Positions 45,151 through 53,401 of a DNA stretch of 64,000 nucleotides are shown here, one piece after another. Source of the DNA: Pseudaestuariivita atlantica (lineage in GTDB: Bacteria; Pseudomonadota; Alphaproteobacteria; Rhodobacterales; Rhodobacteraceae). Below the pieces are notes generated by a model that had not been told where the DNA came from, made no database searches, and saw nothing but the letters and a program-made list of their open reading frames with translations. The position numbers and the translations under genes are program-made. Location of the stretch: contig NZ_AQQZ01000001.1 in assembly GCF_001205715.1 (NCBI RefSeq), positions 434,001 to 498,000 on the forward strand, given 5' to 3'. Each line of letters opens with the position of its first letter. The first letter of the stretch is position 1.

Positions 45151-46956
45151 TCAGACGACGACACCGGCTCCGGTATCGGCCATCCCGGCGTTCCGGCGGA
45201 ACACTTCGAACATTTCCCGGCCCAAGCCAAGCGCATTCGCGCCCAGGTCCTCGGTGACCGGGCGTCGGTCGTCGAAACCGGGCTCAAGACAGTCCAGCGT
45301 CCCGGTGGTGGCGTCCACCCGCACCCTGTCCCCGTCCCGCAGCTTGGCGATGGGACCGCCCTTGGCCGCTTCGGGCGCGACGTGGATCGCCGCGGGCACC
45401 TTGCCCGAGGCACCCGACATGCGCCCGTCGGTCACCAGCGCCACCTTCAGCCCGCGATCCAGCAGCACCGACAGCGTGGGCGTCAGCGAATGCAGTTCGG
45501 GCATCCCGTTGGCCGCCGGGCCCTGGAACCGGACGACCACCACCGTGTCCTCGGTGAACGCGCCCGCGCGGAACGCGTCCTTGACGGCCTCCTGATCGTG
45601 GAAGATGCGCACCGGTGCCTCGATCACGCGCAGGTCCTCGGCCACGGCAGACACCTTGATGATCCCGCGCCCCAGATTGCCGTCAAGCGACGACACGCCG
45701 CCGGTCTTCTGGAACGGGTCCGTCGCGGGGCGCACGATCCTGTCGTTGAGGCTTTCGGTCGGGCCGGGAACATAGGTGACGCGGTCGCCGTCAAGCCGTG
45801 GTTCCTGTGTATACGCCTCCATCCCGTCGCCGATGATGGTCGCGGCGTCTTCATGCAGCAGCCCCGCCTTCAGCAGCCCGCCGATGATATAGCCAAGCCC
45901 GCCCGCAGCGTGGAAATGGTTCACGTCGGCCATGCCGTTGGGATAGACGCGCGCCATCAGCGGCACGACGCTGGAGATGTCGGCGAAATCCTCCAGCCGC
46001 AACTCGACCCCCGCCGCGCGGGCCATCGCGGGCAGGTGCAGGACAAGGTTCGTCGACCCGCCGGTCGCCATCAGCCCCGCGATCCCGTTCACGAAGGCGC
46101 GCTCGTCCAATATCACGCCCGCCGGGCGATAGGCATTGCCAAGCGCCGTGATCTCCAGCGCGCGTTCGGTGCCCGCCACGGTCAGCGCATCGCGCAAGGG
46201 GGTGCCGGGATTGACGAAGGAGGCGCCGGGCAGGTGCAGCCCCATGAACTCCATCAGCATCTGGTTGGAATTCGCGGTGCCATAGAAGGTGCAGGTGCCG
46301 GGCGAGTGGTAACTCGCCATCTCTGCCGCCATCAGCTCGGCCCGGTCGCATTCGCCCTTGGCGAACTTCTTGCGCACCGCCTGCTTTTCGTCGTTCGACA
46401 GGCCCGAGGGCATCGGCCCTGCGGGCAGGAACACCGCCGGGATGTGCCCGAAGGTCGCCGCCGCGATGATGAGCCCCGGCACGATCTTGTCGCAGACGCC
46501 AAGGTAAAGTGCGGCGTCGAACGTGTTGTGGCTGAGCGCCACGCCCGCCGCCAGCGCGATCACGTCGCGGGAGAACAGCGACAGCTCCATCCCCGGCTGG
46601 CCCTGCGTGACCCCGTCGCACATCGCCGGCACGCCGCCTGCGACCTGCGCAGTTGCACCCTGTGCCCGCGCGGTTGCCTTGATGAGATCGGGGAAATCCT
46701 TGAACGGCTGATGTGCCGACAGCATGTCGTTATAGGCCGTCACGATCCCGAGGTTCGGGGCGCGCTCTTCCAGCAGCCGCGCCTGGTCGCCGCCCATCGA
46801 CGCATAGGCATGGGCCTGGTTGCCGCAACTCAGATGCGCGCGGCGCACGCCTGCCTCCTGTGCGGCTTCGATCTTGGCGAGGTAGGCGCTGCGGCTGTCA
46901 GCAGACCGTTCGCGGATGCGGTCGGTCACGCGGGCGATGGTGGCGTCGAGGGGCAT
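45151..46956 (-). CDS. edd: 6-phosphogluconate dehydratase (Entner-Doudoroff)
   Basis: Edd dehydrates 6-phosphogluconate to KDPG using a 4Fe-4S cluster. The 601-residue size is standard for the IlvD/Edd family. Cluster cysteines are in [20 protein letters not shown] and [11 protein letters not shown], and the family signature [16 protein letters not shown] lies near residue 510. Residues MTPL of eda follow 35 bases later. The ATG at 46956 begins a family-like N-terminus. Roseobacters generally use this route rather than the Embden-Meyerhof pathway for glucose. Confidence 0.96.
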   Translation of the reverse strand: MPLDATIARVTDRIRERSADSRSAYLAKIEAAQEAGVRRAHLSCGNQAHAYASMGGDQARLLEERAPNLGIVTAYNDMLSAHQPFKDFPDLIKATARAQGATAQVAGGVPAMCDGVTQGQPGMELSLFSRDVIALAAGVALSHNTFDAALYLGVCDKIVPGLIIAAATFGHIPAVFLPAGPMPSGLSNDEKQAVRKKFAKGECDRAELMAAEMASYHSPGTCTFYGTANSNQMLMEFMGLHLPGASFVNPGTPLRDALTVAGTERALEITALGNAYRPAGVILDERAFVNGIAGLMATGGSTNLVLHLPAMARAAGVELRLEDFADISSVVPLMARVYPNGMADVNHFHAAGGLGYIIGGLLKAGLLHEDAATIIGDGMEAYTQEPRLDGDRVTYVPGPTESLNDRIVRPATDPFQKTGGVSSLDGNLGRGIIKVSAVAEDLRVIEAPVRIFHDQEAVKDAFRAGAFTEDTVVVVRFQGPAANGMPELHSLTPTLSVLLDRGLKVALVTDGRMSGASGKVPAAIHVAPEAAKGGPIAKLRDGDRVRVDATTGTLDCLEPGFDDRRPVTEDLGANALGLGREMFEVFRRNAGMADTGAGVVV

Positions 46957-46997
46957 GGGGCAGGCTCCGGCTTTGGTCCTGAGGTGGTCAAACGCGA

Positions 46998-47011
46998 TGA
47001 TAGCGCTAACA
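46998..47011. promoter_or_regulatory. LacI-family-type operator upstream of edd-eda
   Basis: TGATAGCGCTAACA is a near-perfect palindrome with a central AGCGCT, typical of LacI/GalR family operators. It lies 42 bases upstream of the edd start. The regulator gene is not in this window. The secreted-protein gene to the right could also be affected but is 230 bases away. Confidence 0.6.
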
Positions 47012-47242
47012 GTTGCCTGCCACCTACGCCACGCCACGCATCAATGCAAGCCGGCAGGCGCGTGTCGCACTGTCGCGGGCGATTGATGCAGGATCGGGGA
47101 CCAATCGCGGGGCAGGGCGCCGATTGGCACCGATTTCGCAACTTTACCTGCAGATTGCCTCAATATTTGCACGTTTCCCGGCGACACTCTGTTTCAACCG
47201 TCGCACCAATCAAGCAGGCGGATCCGAGGAAAGGGCAGAGCA

Positions 47243-47707
47243 ATGATGAGCAAATGGATGCGCGCCGGGGCCGTGGCTGCCTTTGCGCTTCTGACAACCG
47301 GGGCCGAGGCGCAGACGTCGCTTGGCACCGCCTATGGCATGACGCAACAGGCCATGGTGCAAAGCCGCGTGACGGCACACCTGCCGCATAGCCAGATGCA
47401 GGTGGCGGGCCTGTTCGAGGATAGCCTCGACCGGGTCTTGCCGCTGTGGAAGGTGTCGCGGCCGGTGCGGCTGGACGTGACGGTGCTGCGGTTTCCGGAC
47501 ACCACGACCAACGTGAAACGTCCGCAAACCATCGCGTTTCGCCTGCAACCGGTCGATCCCCATACCGGGCGGCTGGTGGGGGCATCGCGCACGGTGCGCA
47601 TGAAGCTGCGGGCAGGCCAGCAGCTGAACCTCGACCGGCGCACGCTGGTGCACTGGATCGCGGGGCGCATCATCGACGAACTCGACACGATGGGCGCGCG
47701 GCTCTAA
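47243..47707 (+). CDS. Small secreted protein of unknown function
   Basis: A 154-residue product with a signal peptide (AGAVAAFALLTTGAEA, cleavage before QTSLG). The mature part is basic and beta-rich (RPVRLDVTVLRFPDTT) with no cysteine and no motif I recognise. GAGGAAAGGG sits 7 bases before ATG 47243; a second ATG follows at once. It is divergent from edd and followed after 40 bases by the rRNA methyltransferase. Confidence 0.6.
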   Translation: MMSKWMRAGAVAAFALLTTGAEAQTSLGTAYGMTQQAMVQSRVTAHLPHSQMQVAGLFEDSLDRVLPLWKVSRPVRLDVTVLRFPDTTTNVKRPQTIAFRLQPVDPHTGRLVGASRTVRMKLRAGQQLNLDRRTLVHWIAGRIIDELDTMGARL

Positions 47708-47747
47708 CCGGCTTTCCAACCACGCCGGGCGCGATTATCAGGGGCCC

Positions 47748-48944
47748 ATGACGGCCCCGACCTATCCCGCCCTGCGCCTGCGACCCAAGGCAAACGCCCG
47801 CGCCATCCGCCATGGGTATCCTTGGGTCTACCAGAACGAACTGGTGCTGGACCGCCGGGCGCGCAAGATCGCGCCGGGCGGTTTCGCCGTTCTGGAAGAC
47901 GATGCGCGCCGCCCGCTGGGCGTGGTCGCCGTGAATACCGATTCCAAGATTTCCGGGCGCATGCTCGACCGGTCCGCGACCGCCGTGATCGACCGGGCAT
48001 GGATGGCGGAGCGGTTCCGCGCGGCACTGGCCCTGCGCGAAAGGCTGTTCGATGCGCCCTTCTACCGCCTCGTCCATGCCGAGGCCGACGGGTTGCCCGG
48101 CGTGGTGGTCGACCGGTTCGGCGATACCTGCATCATCCAGCCCAACGCGGCCTGGGCCGAGGTGCAGATCGAGGCGCTGACCGCCGCGTTGGCCGAGGTC
48201 ACGGGCGTGGCCACGATCCTCAAGAACGCGGGCGGGCGGACCCGCGCGCTGGAAGGGCTCGATGACGAACCGGCCGTGCTCTTGGGCACCGCGCCCGACG
48301 CGCCGGTGCCGGTGCCGATGAACGGGGCGACCTACATGGCGGACCTGACCGGCGGGCAAAAGACCGGCCTGTTCTATGACCAGCGCCCCAACCACGCCTT
48401 CGCCGCCTCTGTCGCGCGGGGCGCGCGGGTGCTGGACGTGTTCAGCCATGTGGGCGGGTTCGGGCTGGCCTGCCTTGCGGGCGGCGCCGCCAGCGCGCTC
48501 GCCGTCGATGCCAGCGGTCCCGCTTTGCAATTGTCGCGCGACGGGGCAGAGGCCTCGGGCGTGGCCGACCGGTTCGGCACCCGCAAGGGCGATGCCTTCA
48601 CCGTGCTGGAACAACTGGGGACCGAGGGCGAAACCTTCGACGTCGTGATCTGTGATCCGCCCGCCTTTGCGCCGACCAAGGCCGCGCTCGATGCGGGGTT
48701 GCGGGCCTATGAACGCGTCGCGCGCCTTGCCGCGCCGCTGGTCGCGCCCGGCGGCGTGCTGGGGCTGTGCTCCTGTTCCCACGCTGCCGACCTGTCGGCG
48801 TTCCGCGCGACCTCCGCGCGCGGGATCGGGCGGGCCGGGCGGCAGGGACGGATCATCCATCAGGGGTTTGCCGGGCCGGACCATCCGGTCCTGCCGCAGC
48901 TGGCCGAAACCGGCTATCTCAAGGCGCTGTTCTTCGCGCTATGA
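47748..48944 (+). CDS. rlmI: RlmI-type 23S rRNA cytosine methyltransferase
   Basis: A 398-residue SAM-dependent enzyme: N-terminal PUA domain (LRPKANARAIRHGYPWVYQ), a middle EEHEE-like domain, and a C-terminal Rossmann methyltransferase with VLDVFSHVGGFGLACLA near residue 230 and CDPPAFAPTK near 303. RlmI forms m5C1962 in 23S rRNA in E. coli; assignment by family. The start of the PIN gene overlaps its stop by 4 bases, so the two are co-translated. Confidence 0.85.
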   Translation: MTAPTYPALRLRPKANARAIRHGYPWVYQNELVLDRRARKIAPGGFAVLEDDARRPLGVVAVNTDSKISGRMLDRSATAVIDRAWMAERFRAALALRERLFDAPFYRLVHAEADGLPGVVVDRFGDTCIIQPNAAWAEVQIEALTAALAEVTGVATILKNAGGRTRALEGLDDEPAVLLGTAPDAPVPVPMNGATYMADLTGGQKTGLFYDQRPNHAFAASVARGARVLDVFSHVGGFGLACLAGGAASALAVDASGPALQLSRDGAEASGVADRFGTRKGDAFTVLEQLGTEGETFDVVICDPPAFAPTKAALDAGLRAYERVARLAAPLVAPGGVLGLCSCSHAADLSAFRATSARGIGRAGRQGRIIHQGFAGPDHPVLPQLAETGYLKALFFAL

Positions 48945-49483
48945 AGCTCGTCCTCGACACCTGCGTGCTTTACCCGACCGTGATGCGGCAGGTTCTGCTG
49001 GGCGTGGCGGCGACGGGGGCGTTCACACCGCTCTGGTCCGCGCGGATCCTCGAGGAATGGCGCCGCGCGGCGGTCAAGCTGGGGCCTGCCGGCGTGGCGC
49101 AGGCGGAGGCCGAGATCGCGCTTACCTCCGCCGCGTGGCCCGACGCGCAGGTGACATGGGCGCCCTCGCTTGAATCGCGGTTGTGGTTGCCGGACGCGGC
49201 GGACGTGCACGTGCTGGCGGCGGCGGTGGCAAGTTCGGCGGACGGGATCGTGACGTTGAATGCCCGCGATTTCCCGCGTGGCGTTCTGGCCGAAGAGGGC
49301 CTGTCCCGCGTCGACCCCGACGCGCTTTTGATCGGCTGTTTCGAGGCGTCACCTGATCCCGTCCGCGCCGCTGCCGAAGCGGTTTTGGCCGACGCCAACC
49401 GCCTGTCGGGCCAGTCATGGGAGATGCGCCCGCTATTGAAAAAGGCCCGCCTTCCAAGGCTCGCTAAGGCGCTGGCTGCTTAG
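48941..49483 (+). CDS. PIN domain protein, RSP_2648 type
   Basis: A 180-residue PIN-domain protein: the first acidic residue is in LVLDTCVLYPTVMR, a second in LPDAADVHVLAAAV near 90, and a third in VTLNARDFPRG near 103, a plausible magnesium site for RNase activity. There is no antitoxin gene next to it; instead it is coupled by a 4-base overlap to the rRNA methyltransferase, so a free-standing or RNA-processing role is more likely than a toxin role. Family naming is from R. sphaeroides. Confidence 0.82.
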   Translation: MKLVLDTCVLYPTVMRQVLLGVAATGAFTPLWSARILEEWRRAAVKLGPAGVAQAEAEIALTSAAWPDAQVTWAPSLESRLWLPDAADVHVLAAAVASSADGIVTLNARDFPRGVLAEEGLSRVDPDALLIGCFEASPDPVRAAAEAVLADANRLSGQSWEMRPLLKKARLPRLAKALAA

Positions 49484-49505
49484 CGACCGGTTGATCCGTG
49501 TCACC

Positions 49506-49661
49506 GCGCGGATTCAAGGGCTTCAGCCCGCCGCGCATCGACGGGCCGCCCCCCGGCACGTCGATTTGGCTGATCTTGGTGCGTCGCTAAAGCAGCACAC
49601 GGACTTGGCAGGCATTAACCGAGCAGCGGAACTGACTGTTCGACGCACCGCGGCCCGTCTG
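49506..49661 (+). repeat. Intergenic repeat element, copy A
   Basis: About 156 bases beginning GCGCGGATTCAAGG and ending CGCACCGCGGCCCGTCTG. Local inverted repeats: GCGCGG/CCGCGC in the first 30 bases; ATCGACG/CGTCGAT around a C-rich centre; GACGGGCCGC pairing with terminal GCGGCCCGTC. Copies B and C share both ends and these arms, with a variable centre. No coding function is apparent. Confidence 0.8.
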
Positions 49662-49682
49662 AACAGTTAGAACTGAGACTTT

Positions 49683-49882
49683 GCGCGGAATCAAGGCCGC
49701 AGGCCGCCGCGCATCCATGGCCCGGCAGTCGATTTTTCTGCGAAAAATCGATGAGAGGGGACGGGCCGCCCGCACGGCACGTCGATCTGGCTGGTCTTGG
49801 CGCATCGCTAAAGCAGCGCACGGACTTGGCAAACATAAACCGAGCAGCAGTGCCGTCGGATCGACGCACCGCGGCCCGTCTG
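49683..49882 (+). repeat. Intergenic repeat element, copy B, with internal hairpin insertion
   Basis: About 200 bases, same orientation as copy A and 21 bases after it. It carries about 45 extra bases between the first and second hairpin segments. The extra part includes a perfect inverted repeat of 10 bases (TCGATTTTTC at 49729-49738 with GAAAAATCGA at 49742-49751). The right part follows copy A closely and ends in CGCACCGCGGCCCGTCTG. Confidence 0.8.
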
Positions 49883-49901
49883 CAAGGTCACGCAACTGCT
49901 T

Positions 49902-50585
49902 TCACGCGCCCCACTTCGCCTCCAGCGCCTCCAGCGCGGCAACCCGCTCCGCCGTCTTGGGATGGCTCATCAGCCACGCGGGTACCGCGCCCGCGCGCGA
50001 CTGAGTCAGCGCCTCCAGCTTGGTAAACAGCGTCTTCTGCGGTTCGACCCCGAAACCGGCCTTGGTCATCAGTGCAGCGGCATAGGCATCCGCCTCGTAT
50101 TCGTCACTCCGCGACATCCGCGCCGCCAGAAGCGAGGTCAAACCGTTCGCGATCCACACGCCGATGCCCGGAATGAACCGCGACAGGACCAGCGCAAGCG
50201 CCGTGCGCAGCGCGTTCTGGCCCGAGAAGTCGATCATCCGGCGCCGCGCATGTCCCAGCGCCACGTGGCCCAGTTCGTGGGCGATCACGCTCGCCATCTC
50301 CTCACCCGTGACCTCGCCCTGCTGGTACTTGCGATAGAACCCGCGCGTGATGAAGATCCGCCCGTCCGGCGCCGCCAGACCGTTCACCGGATCGATCTCG
50401 TAGATGAAAACACGGATGCGCGGCAGGTCGAGCGCCGCCGCCATCCGGTCCATCAGCCGCTTCAACCCGGCATCCGCCAGTTCGGTCGAGCGCTCGTCCA
50501 GCTCGCGTTTCGTCCGCCAGACCGAGAAGCGGTACATGACAAGGCCGTAAAGCACGGCCAGAAGGATCGGGGCGACTTTCAACAT
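49902..50585 (-). CDS. M48 family zinc metalloprotease
   Basis: A 227-residue membrane-associated protease: an N-terminal helix (APILLAVLYGLVMYRFS), the zinc motif IAHELGHVALGH near residue 110, and the third-ligand region SRSDEYEADAYAA near 160. This is the short HtpX/YcaL-like form without a chaperone TPR tail, probably acting on envelope proteins. ATG 50585 fits family N-termini, although the ribosome site is weak; ATG 50615 is possible. It is convergent with the PIN gene across repeats A and B. Confidence 0.87.
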   Translation of the reverse strand: MLKVAPILLAVLYGLVMYRFSVWRTKRELDERSTELADAGLKRLMDRMAAALDLPRIRVFIYEIDPVNGLAAPDGRIFITRGFYRKYQQGEVTGEEMASVIAHELGHVALGHARRRMIDFSGQNALRTALALVLSRFIPGIGVWIANGLTSLLAARMSRSDEYEADAYAAALMTKAGFGVEPQKTLFTKLEALTQSRAGAVPAWLMSHPKTAERVAALEALEAKWGA

Positions 50586-50643
50586 GTCCTGAATATGGGC
50601 GGCTTGCCATGCCACGACAAGCGCAACAGGGTGTCACAGGGGA

Positions 50644-51795
50644 TCACGCGGTCAGCAGGTGTGTCCCGTGACGCGACAGCCGTTTCGGGCCGGTTTCTGT
50701 CACCTCGACCGAATGGCCAAGGGTCATGGCGCAGCCCATGGCGCTGTCCATCAGGATCATGTGCAGGAAAAACACCTGTCCCACCTGCATCGGCAGCGGG
50801 TTGCCCGCGTAGAACATCGGGAACTCGACCCAGATCGGGTTGTAGACGGCGCCCATGCCGTAGCCGCAGGCCTGCAGTCGCGCTTCCGCAAACCCGTGCG
50901 CATCGAACACCCGCGCATGCGCGTCATAGACATCCGACATCGGCGCACCGGGGCGGATCGCGGCCTCGCAGGCGGCGAGTGCCTCGTCACAGGCCGCGTG
51001 CATCCGTTTGTGCGTGTCGCTCGGTGTGCCGATCACGATCGTGCGCATCATCGCGGCGTGGTAGCGGCCGAAACTGCCGGACCATTCCAGCGTCAACTGG
51101 TCCTCCGCGTCCAGATGCCTGCGCCCGGCATAGGAGCGGCACAGAAGCGCGTTCGGCCCCGATCCGATCACCGTCTCGTTGCCCGCAGGCTCGCCTCCGC
51201 CCGACAGGATCGCCGATTGCATCGCGGCATGGATATCGCCCTCGAACGCGCCCGGTCCCGCCGTGGCCAGAGCCGCGTCGAGCGCATCGTCGGACAATTC
51301 CGCCGCGCGCCGGATCATTGCCAGCTCAGTGGGGGATTTGACGTGGCGCAGGGTGCGGATCAGGGACGAGGCCTCGACAAGGCCGGGGAGGGCGGCGGCG
51401 ACCGCCTGGCCGTTCCAGTGAGTCAACCCGGCGGTCTGCGTCTCGATCCCCATGCGCGCGCCGGCAAGCCCGCGCATGCGGCACAGTTCGGCGAGGTCCT
51501 GCGCGGAGTTCGCGCCTTCGACCTCGCTCCACACATGGATCTGGTCGTCAGCGAGGACGGAGGTGTTCTGCGCCTGCCGCAGGTCGGGCAGGCGGGTCAG
51601 CAGGTCGATCCCGCCATCGGCGCGCAGCACCATGCACTGGAACATGGCAAAGCCGAACGTGTCATAGCCCGTCAGCCAGAACATGCTTTCCGGGGCGAAA
51701 ACCAGCAGCGCGTCAAGCCCCGCCTCGCGCAAGGCCGCGCGGGCCCGCGCCTGCCGGTCGGCATATTCGGATCGCTCGAAAAGCGGCGGGGTCAC
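50644..51795 (-). CDS. M24 family (creatinase/prolidase fold) hydrolase lacking metal ligands
   Basis: A 383-residue pita-bread enzyme with an N-terminal creatinase-like domain. The metal-binding residues of Xaa-Pro peptidases are not conserved: the first Asp motif reads LEWSGSFGRYHAAMMRT, the His loop reads CGYGMG, and the first Glu is FFLHM. Metal-free members of this fold include creatinase and ectoine hydrolase, so hydrolysis of a compatible solute or similar small molecule is possible. It overlaps the VWA gene by 4 bases. Confidence 0.75.
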   Translation of the reverse strand: MTPPLFERSEYADRQARARAALREAGLDALLVFAPESMFWLTGYDTFGFAMFQCMVLRADGGIDLLTRLPDLRQAQNTSVLADDQIHVWSEVEGANSAQDLAELCRMRGLAGARMGIETQTAGLTHWNGQAVAAALPGLVEASSLIRTLRHVKSPTELAMIRRAAELSDDALDAALATAGPGAFEGDIHAAMQSAILSGGGEPAGNETVIGSGPNALLCRSYAGRRHLDAEDQLTLEWSGSFGRYHAAMMRTIVIGTPSDTHKRMHAACDEALAACEAAIRPGAPMSDVYDAHARVFDAHGFAEARLQACGYGMGAVYNPIWVEFPMFYAGNPLPMQVGQVFFLHMILMDSAMGCAMTLGHSVEVTETGPKRLSRHGTHLLTA

Positions 51796-52976
51796 CGGGT
51801 CAACTGCCGCATGCCGTCTTCAAGGCCCGACAGCGTCATCGGAACCATGCGGTCCTCGAAAAGGTCACGGATCATTCCGATCGACTGGGTATAGCCCCAG
51901 TGCCGTTCCGGCGTGGGGTTGATCCACAGGTGCGATGGCCACTGGTCGCGCGCGCGTTGCAGCCAGACCTGTCCGGCCTCGGCGTTCCAGTGCTCGTTCG
52001 CGCCGCCGGGATAGGCGATCTCGTAAGGTGACATCGACGCGTCGCCCACGAAGATGCATTTGTAATCCGACCCGTAGGTGCGCATCACCTCGTAGGTGGG
52101 CGTCTGTTCCTGCCAGCGCCGGCGGTTGTCGCGCCAGACGCCTTCGTAGAGGCAGTTGTGGAAATAGAAGACTTCGAGGTGCTTGAACTCGCTCCGCGCG
52201 GCGGAAAACAGCTCTTCCAGCACTTGCACGTGGGCGTCCATCGACCCGCCGATATCAAGGAATAACAAGACCTTCACGGCGTTGCGGCGTTCGGGGCGCG
52301 TCTGCACGTCGAGGTAGCCGTGTTCGGCGGTGGCGCGGATCGTGCCGTCGAGGTCCAACTCGTCCGCCGCCCCGTCGCGGGCCCATTTGCGCAGGCGTTT
52401 CAGCGCCACCTTGATGTTGCGCGTGCCCAGTTCGACATCGCCGTCGAGGTTGCGGAACTCGCGCTTGTCCCAGACCTTCACCGCGCGCTTGTGCCGCGAT
52501 CCGTCCTGCCCGATGCGCACGCCTTCGGGGTTGTAGCCATAGGCGCCGAAGGGAGAGGTGCCGGCGGTGCCGACCCACTTGTTGCCGCCCTGGTGACGGC
52601 CCTTCTGCTCTTCGAGCCGCTTCTTCAGCGTCTCCATCAGCTTGTCGAACCCGCCCATCGCCTCGACCTCGGCCATTTCCTCGGGCGACAGCGTCTTCTC
52701 GGCGAGCTTCTTCAGCCATTCCTCGGGCAGGTCCACCGCCTGCACCATCTCCTCGAACGAGATCTTTTCAAGTCCCTGGAACATCTCGGCAAAGGCGCGG
52801 TCGAACTTGTCGAGGTTGCGCTCGTCCTTCACCATCGCGGCGCGGGCGAGGTAGTAGAAGGCATCGACGTCATAGGTCGCCAGCCCCGCATCCATCATGT
52901 CGAGGAAGGACAGGTACTCGCGCAGCGAGACGGGCACGCCGGTGCGGCGCAGGGTTTCGAAGAAGGGCACGAACAT
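51792..52976 (-). CDS. VWA domain protein, CoxE-like
   Basis: A 394-residue cytoplasmic protein with an N-terminal helical region and a C-terminal von Willebrand A domain that begins VLLFLDIGGSMDAHV near residue 235, an altered MIDAS motif (DxGGS). This is the CoxE-like family that works with MoxR AAA ATPases to insert or mature metal cofactors; a MoxR gene lies 2.5 kb away on the same strand. ATG 52976 was chosen at the family start (FVPFFETLRRTGVPV). Confidence 0.87.
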   Translation of the reverse strand: MFVPFFETLRRTGVPVSLREYLSFLDMMDAGLATYDVDAFYYLARAAMVKDERNLDKFDRAFAEMFQGLEKISFEEMVQAVDLPEEWLKKLAEKTLSPEEMAEVEAMGGFDKLMETLKKRLEEQKGRHQGGNKWVGTAGTSPFGAYGYNPEGVRIGQDGSRHKRAVKVWDKREFRNLDGDVELGTRNIKVALKRLRKWARDGAADELDLDGTIRATAEHGYLDVQTRPERRNAVKVLLFLDIGGSMDAHVQVLEELFSAARSEFKHLEVFYFHNCLYEGVWRDNRRRWQEQTPTYEVMRTYGSDYKCIFVGDASMSPYEIAYPGGANEHWNAEAGQVWLQRARDQWPSHLWINPTPERHWGYTQSIGMIRDLFEDRMVPMTLSGLEDGMRQLTR

Positions 52977-53024
52977 GGGGCGGGGTTTAGCACGCACCAG
53001 ATCGGGAGGGAACGCGCCAAACCC

Positions 53025-53179
53025 GCGCGGAATCAAGGCCGCAGGCCGCCGCGCATCGACGGGCCGCCCCCCGGCACGTCGATATGGCAGGTCCTGGTGC
53101 TCCGCTTGGGCGGCGTGCGGACTTGGCGGGCATAAACCGTGAAGCGGACAGGCGGGATCGACGTACCGCGGCCCGTCTG
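53025..53179 (+). repeat. Intergenic repeat element, copy C
   Basis: About 155 bases, same orientation as copies A and B but 3.1 kb away. It begins GCGCGGAATCAAGGCCGCAG and ends CGTACCGCGGCCCGTCTG. It retains the GCGCGG/CCGCGC, ATCGACG/CGTCGAT and GACGGGCCGC/GCGGCCCGTC pairings although the central part differs, which suggests that structure is under constraint. Confidence 0.8.
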
Positions 53180-53216
53180 CACCCGTCGGAACCAGGGCCC
53201 GACCCCGCGCGCCCTC

Positions 53217-53387
53217 TCAGCTGGCGATGCGGAAGATCGTGACCGAAAGGGTCAGCCCGATCAGCGCGAACAGGATGCCGAACCCGGCGGCGTATTGCAG
53301 GATGTCGACCAGCTTGCCCTTGCGCCGATAGGCTGTCAGCCCTCCCCAGATCGCGCCGAGGACAAGACCGGTCAGGGCAAAAGGCAT
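53217..53387 (-). CDS. Small two-helix membrane protein
   Basis: A 56-residue protein with two hydrophobic helices joined by a basic turn (TAYRRKGKLVD). ATG 53387 fits; a longer frame reaching into the DUF2927 gene was not used. It lies 14 bases after the DUF2927 gene on the same strand and upstream of repeat copy C. No family is recognised. Confidence 0.6.
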   Translation of the reverse strand: MPFALTGLVLGAIWGGLTAYRRKGKLVDILQYAAGFGILFALIGLTLSVTIFRIAS

Positions 53388-53401
53388 GGGTGTGGCTCCG
53401 C

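Noticed and set aside
45064-47391. Plus-strand open frame of 775 codons antisense to edd
   Set aside because: Antisense shadow with no start signal or domain.
48941-49483. PIN protein as toxin of a toxin-antitoxin pair
   Set aside because: No small antitoxin gene is adjacent; it is coupled to an rRNA methyltransferase gene.
49484-49901. Short frames within the repeat copies as genes
   Set aside because: The same peptide-like run (GIKAAGRRAS) appears only because the DNA repeats; frames are short, lack ribosome sites and break at different points in each copy.
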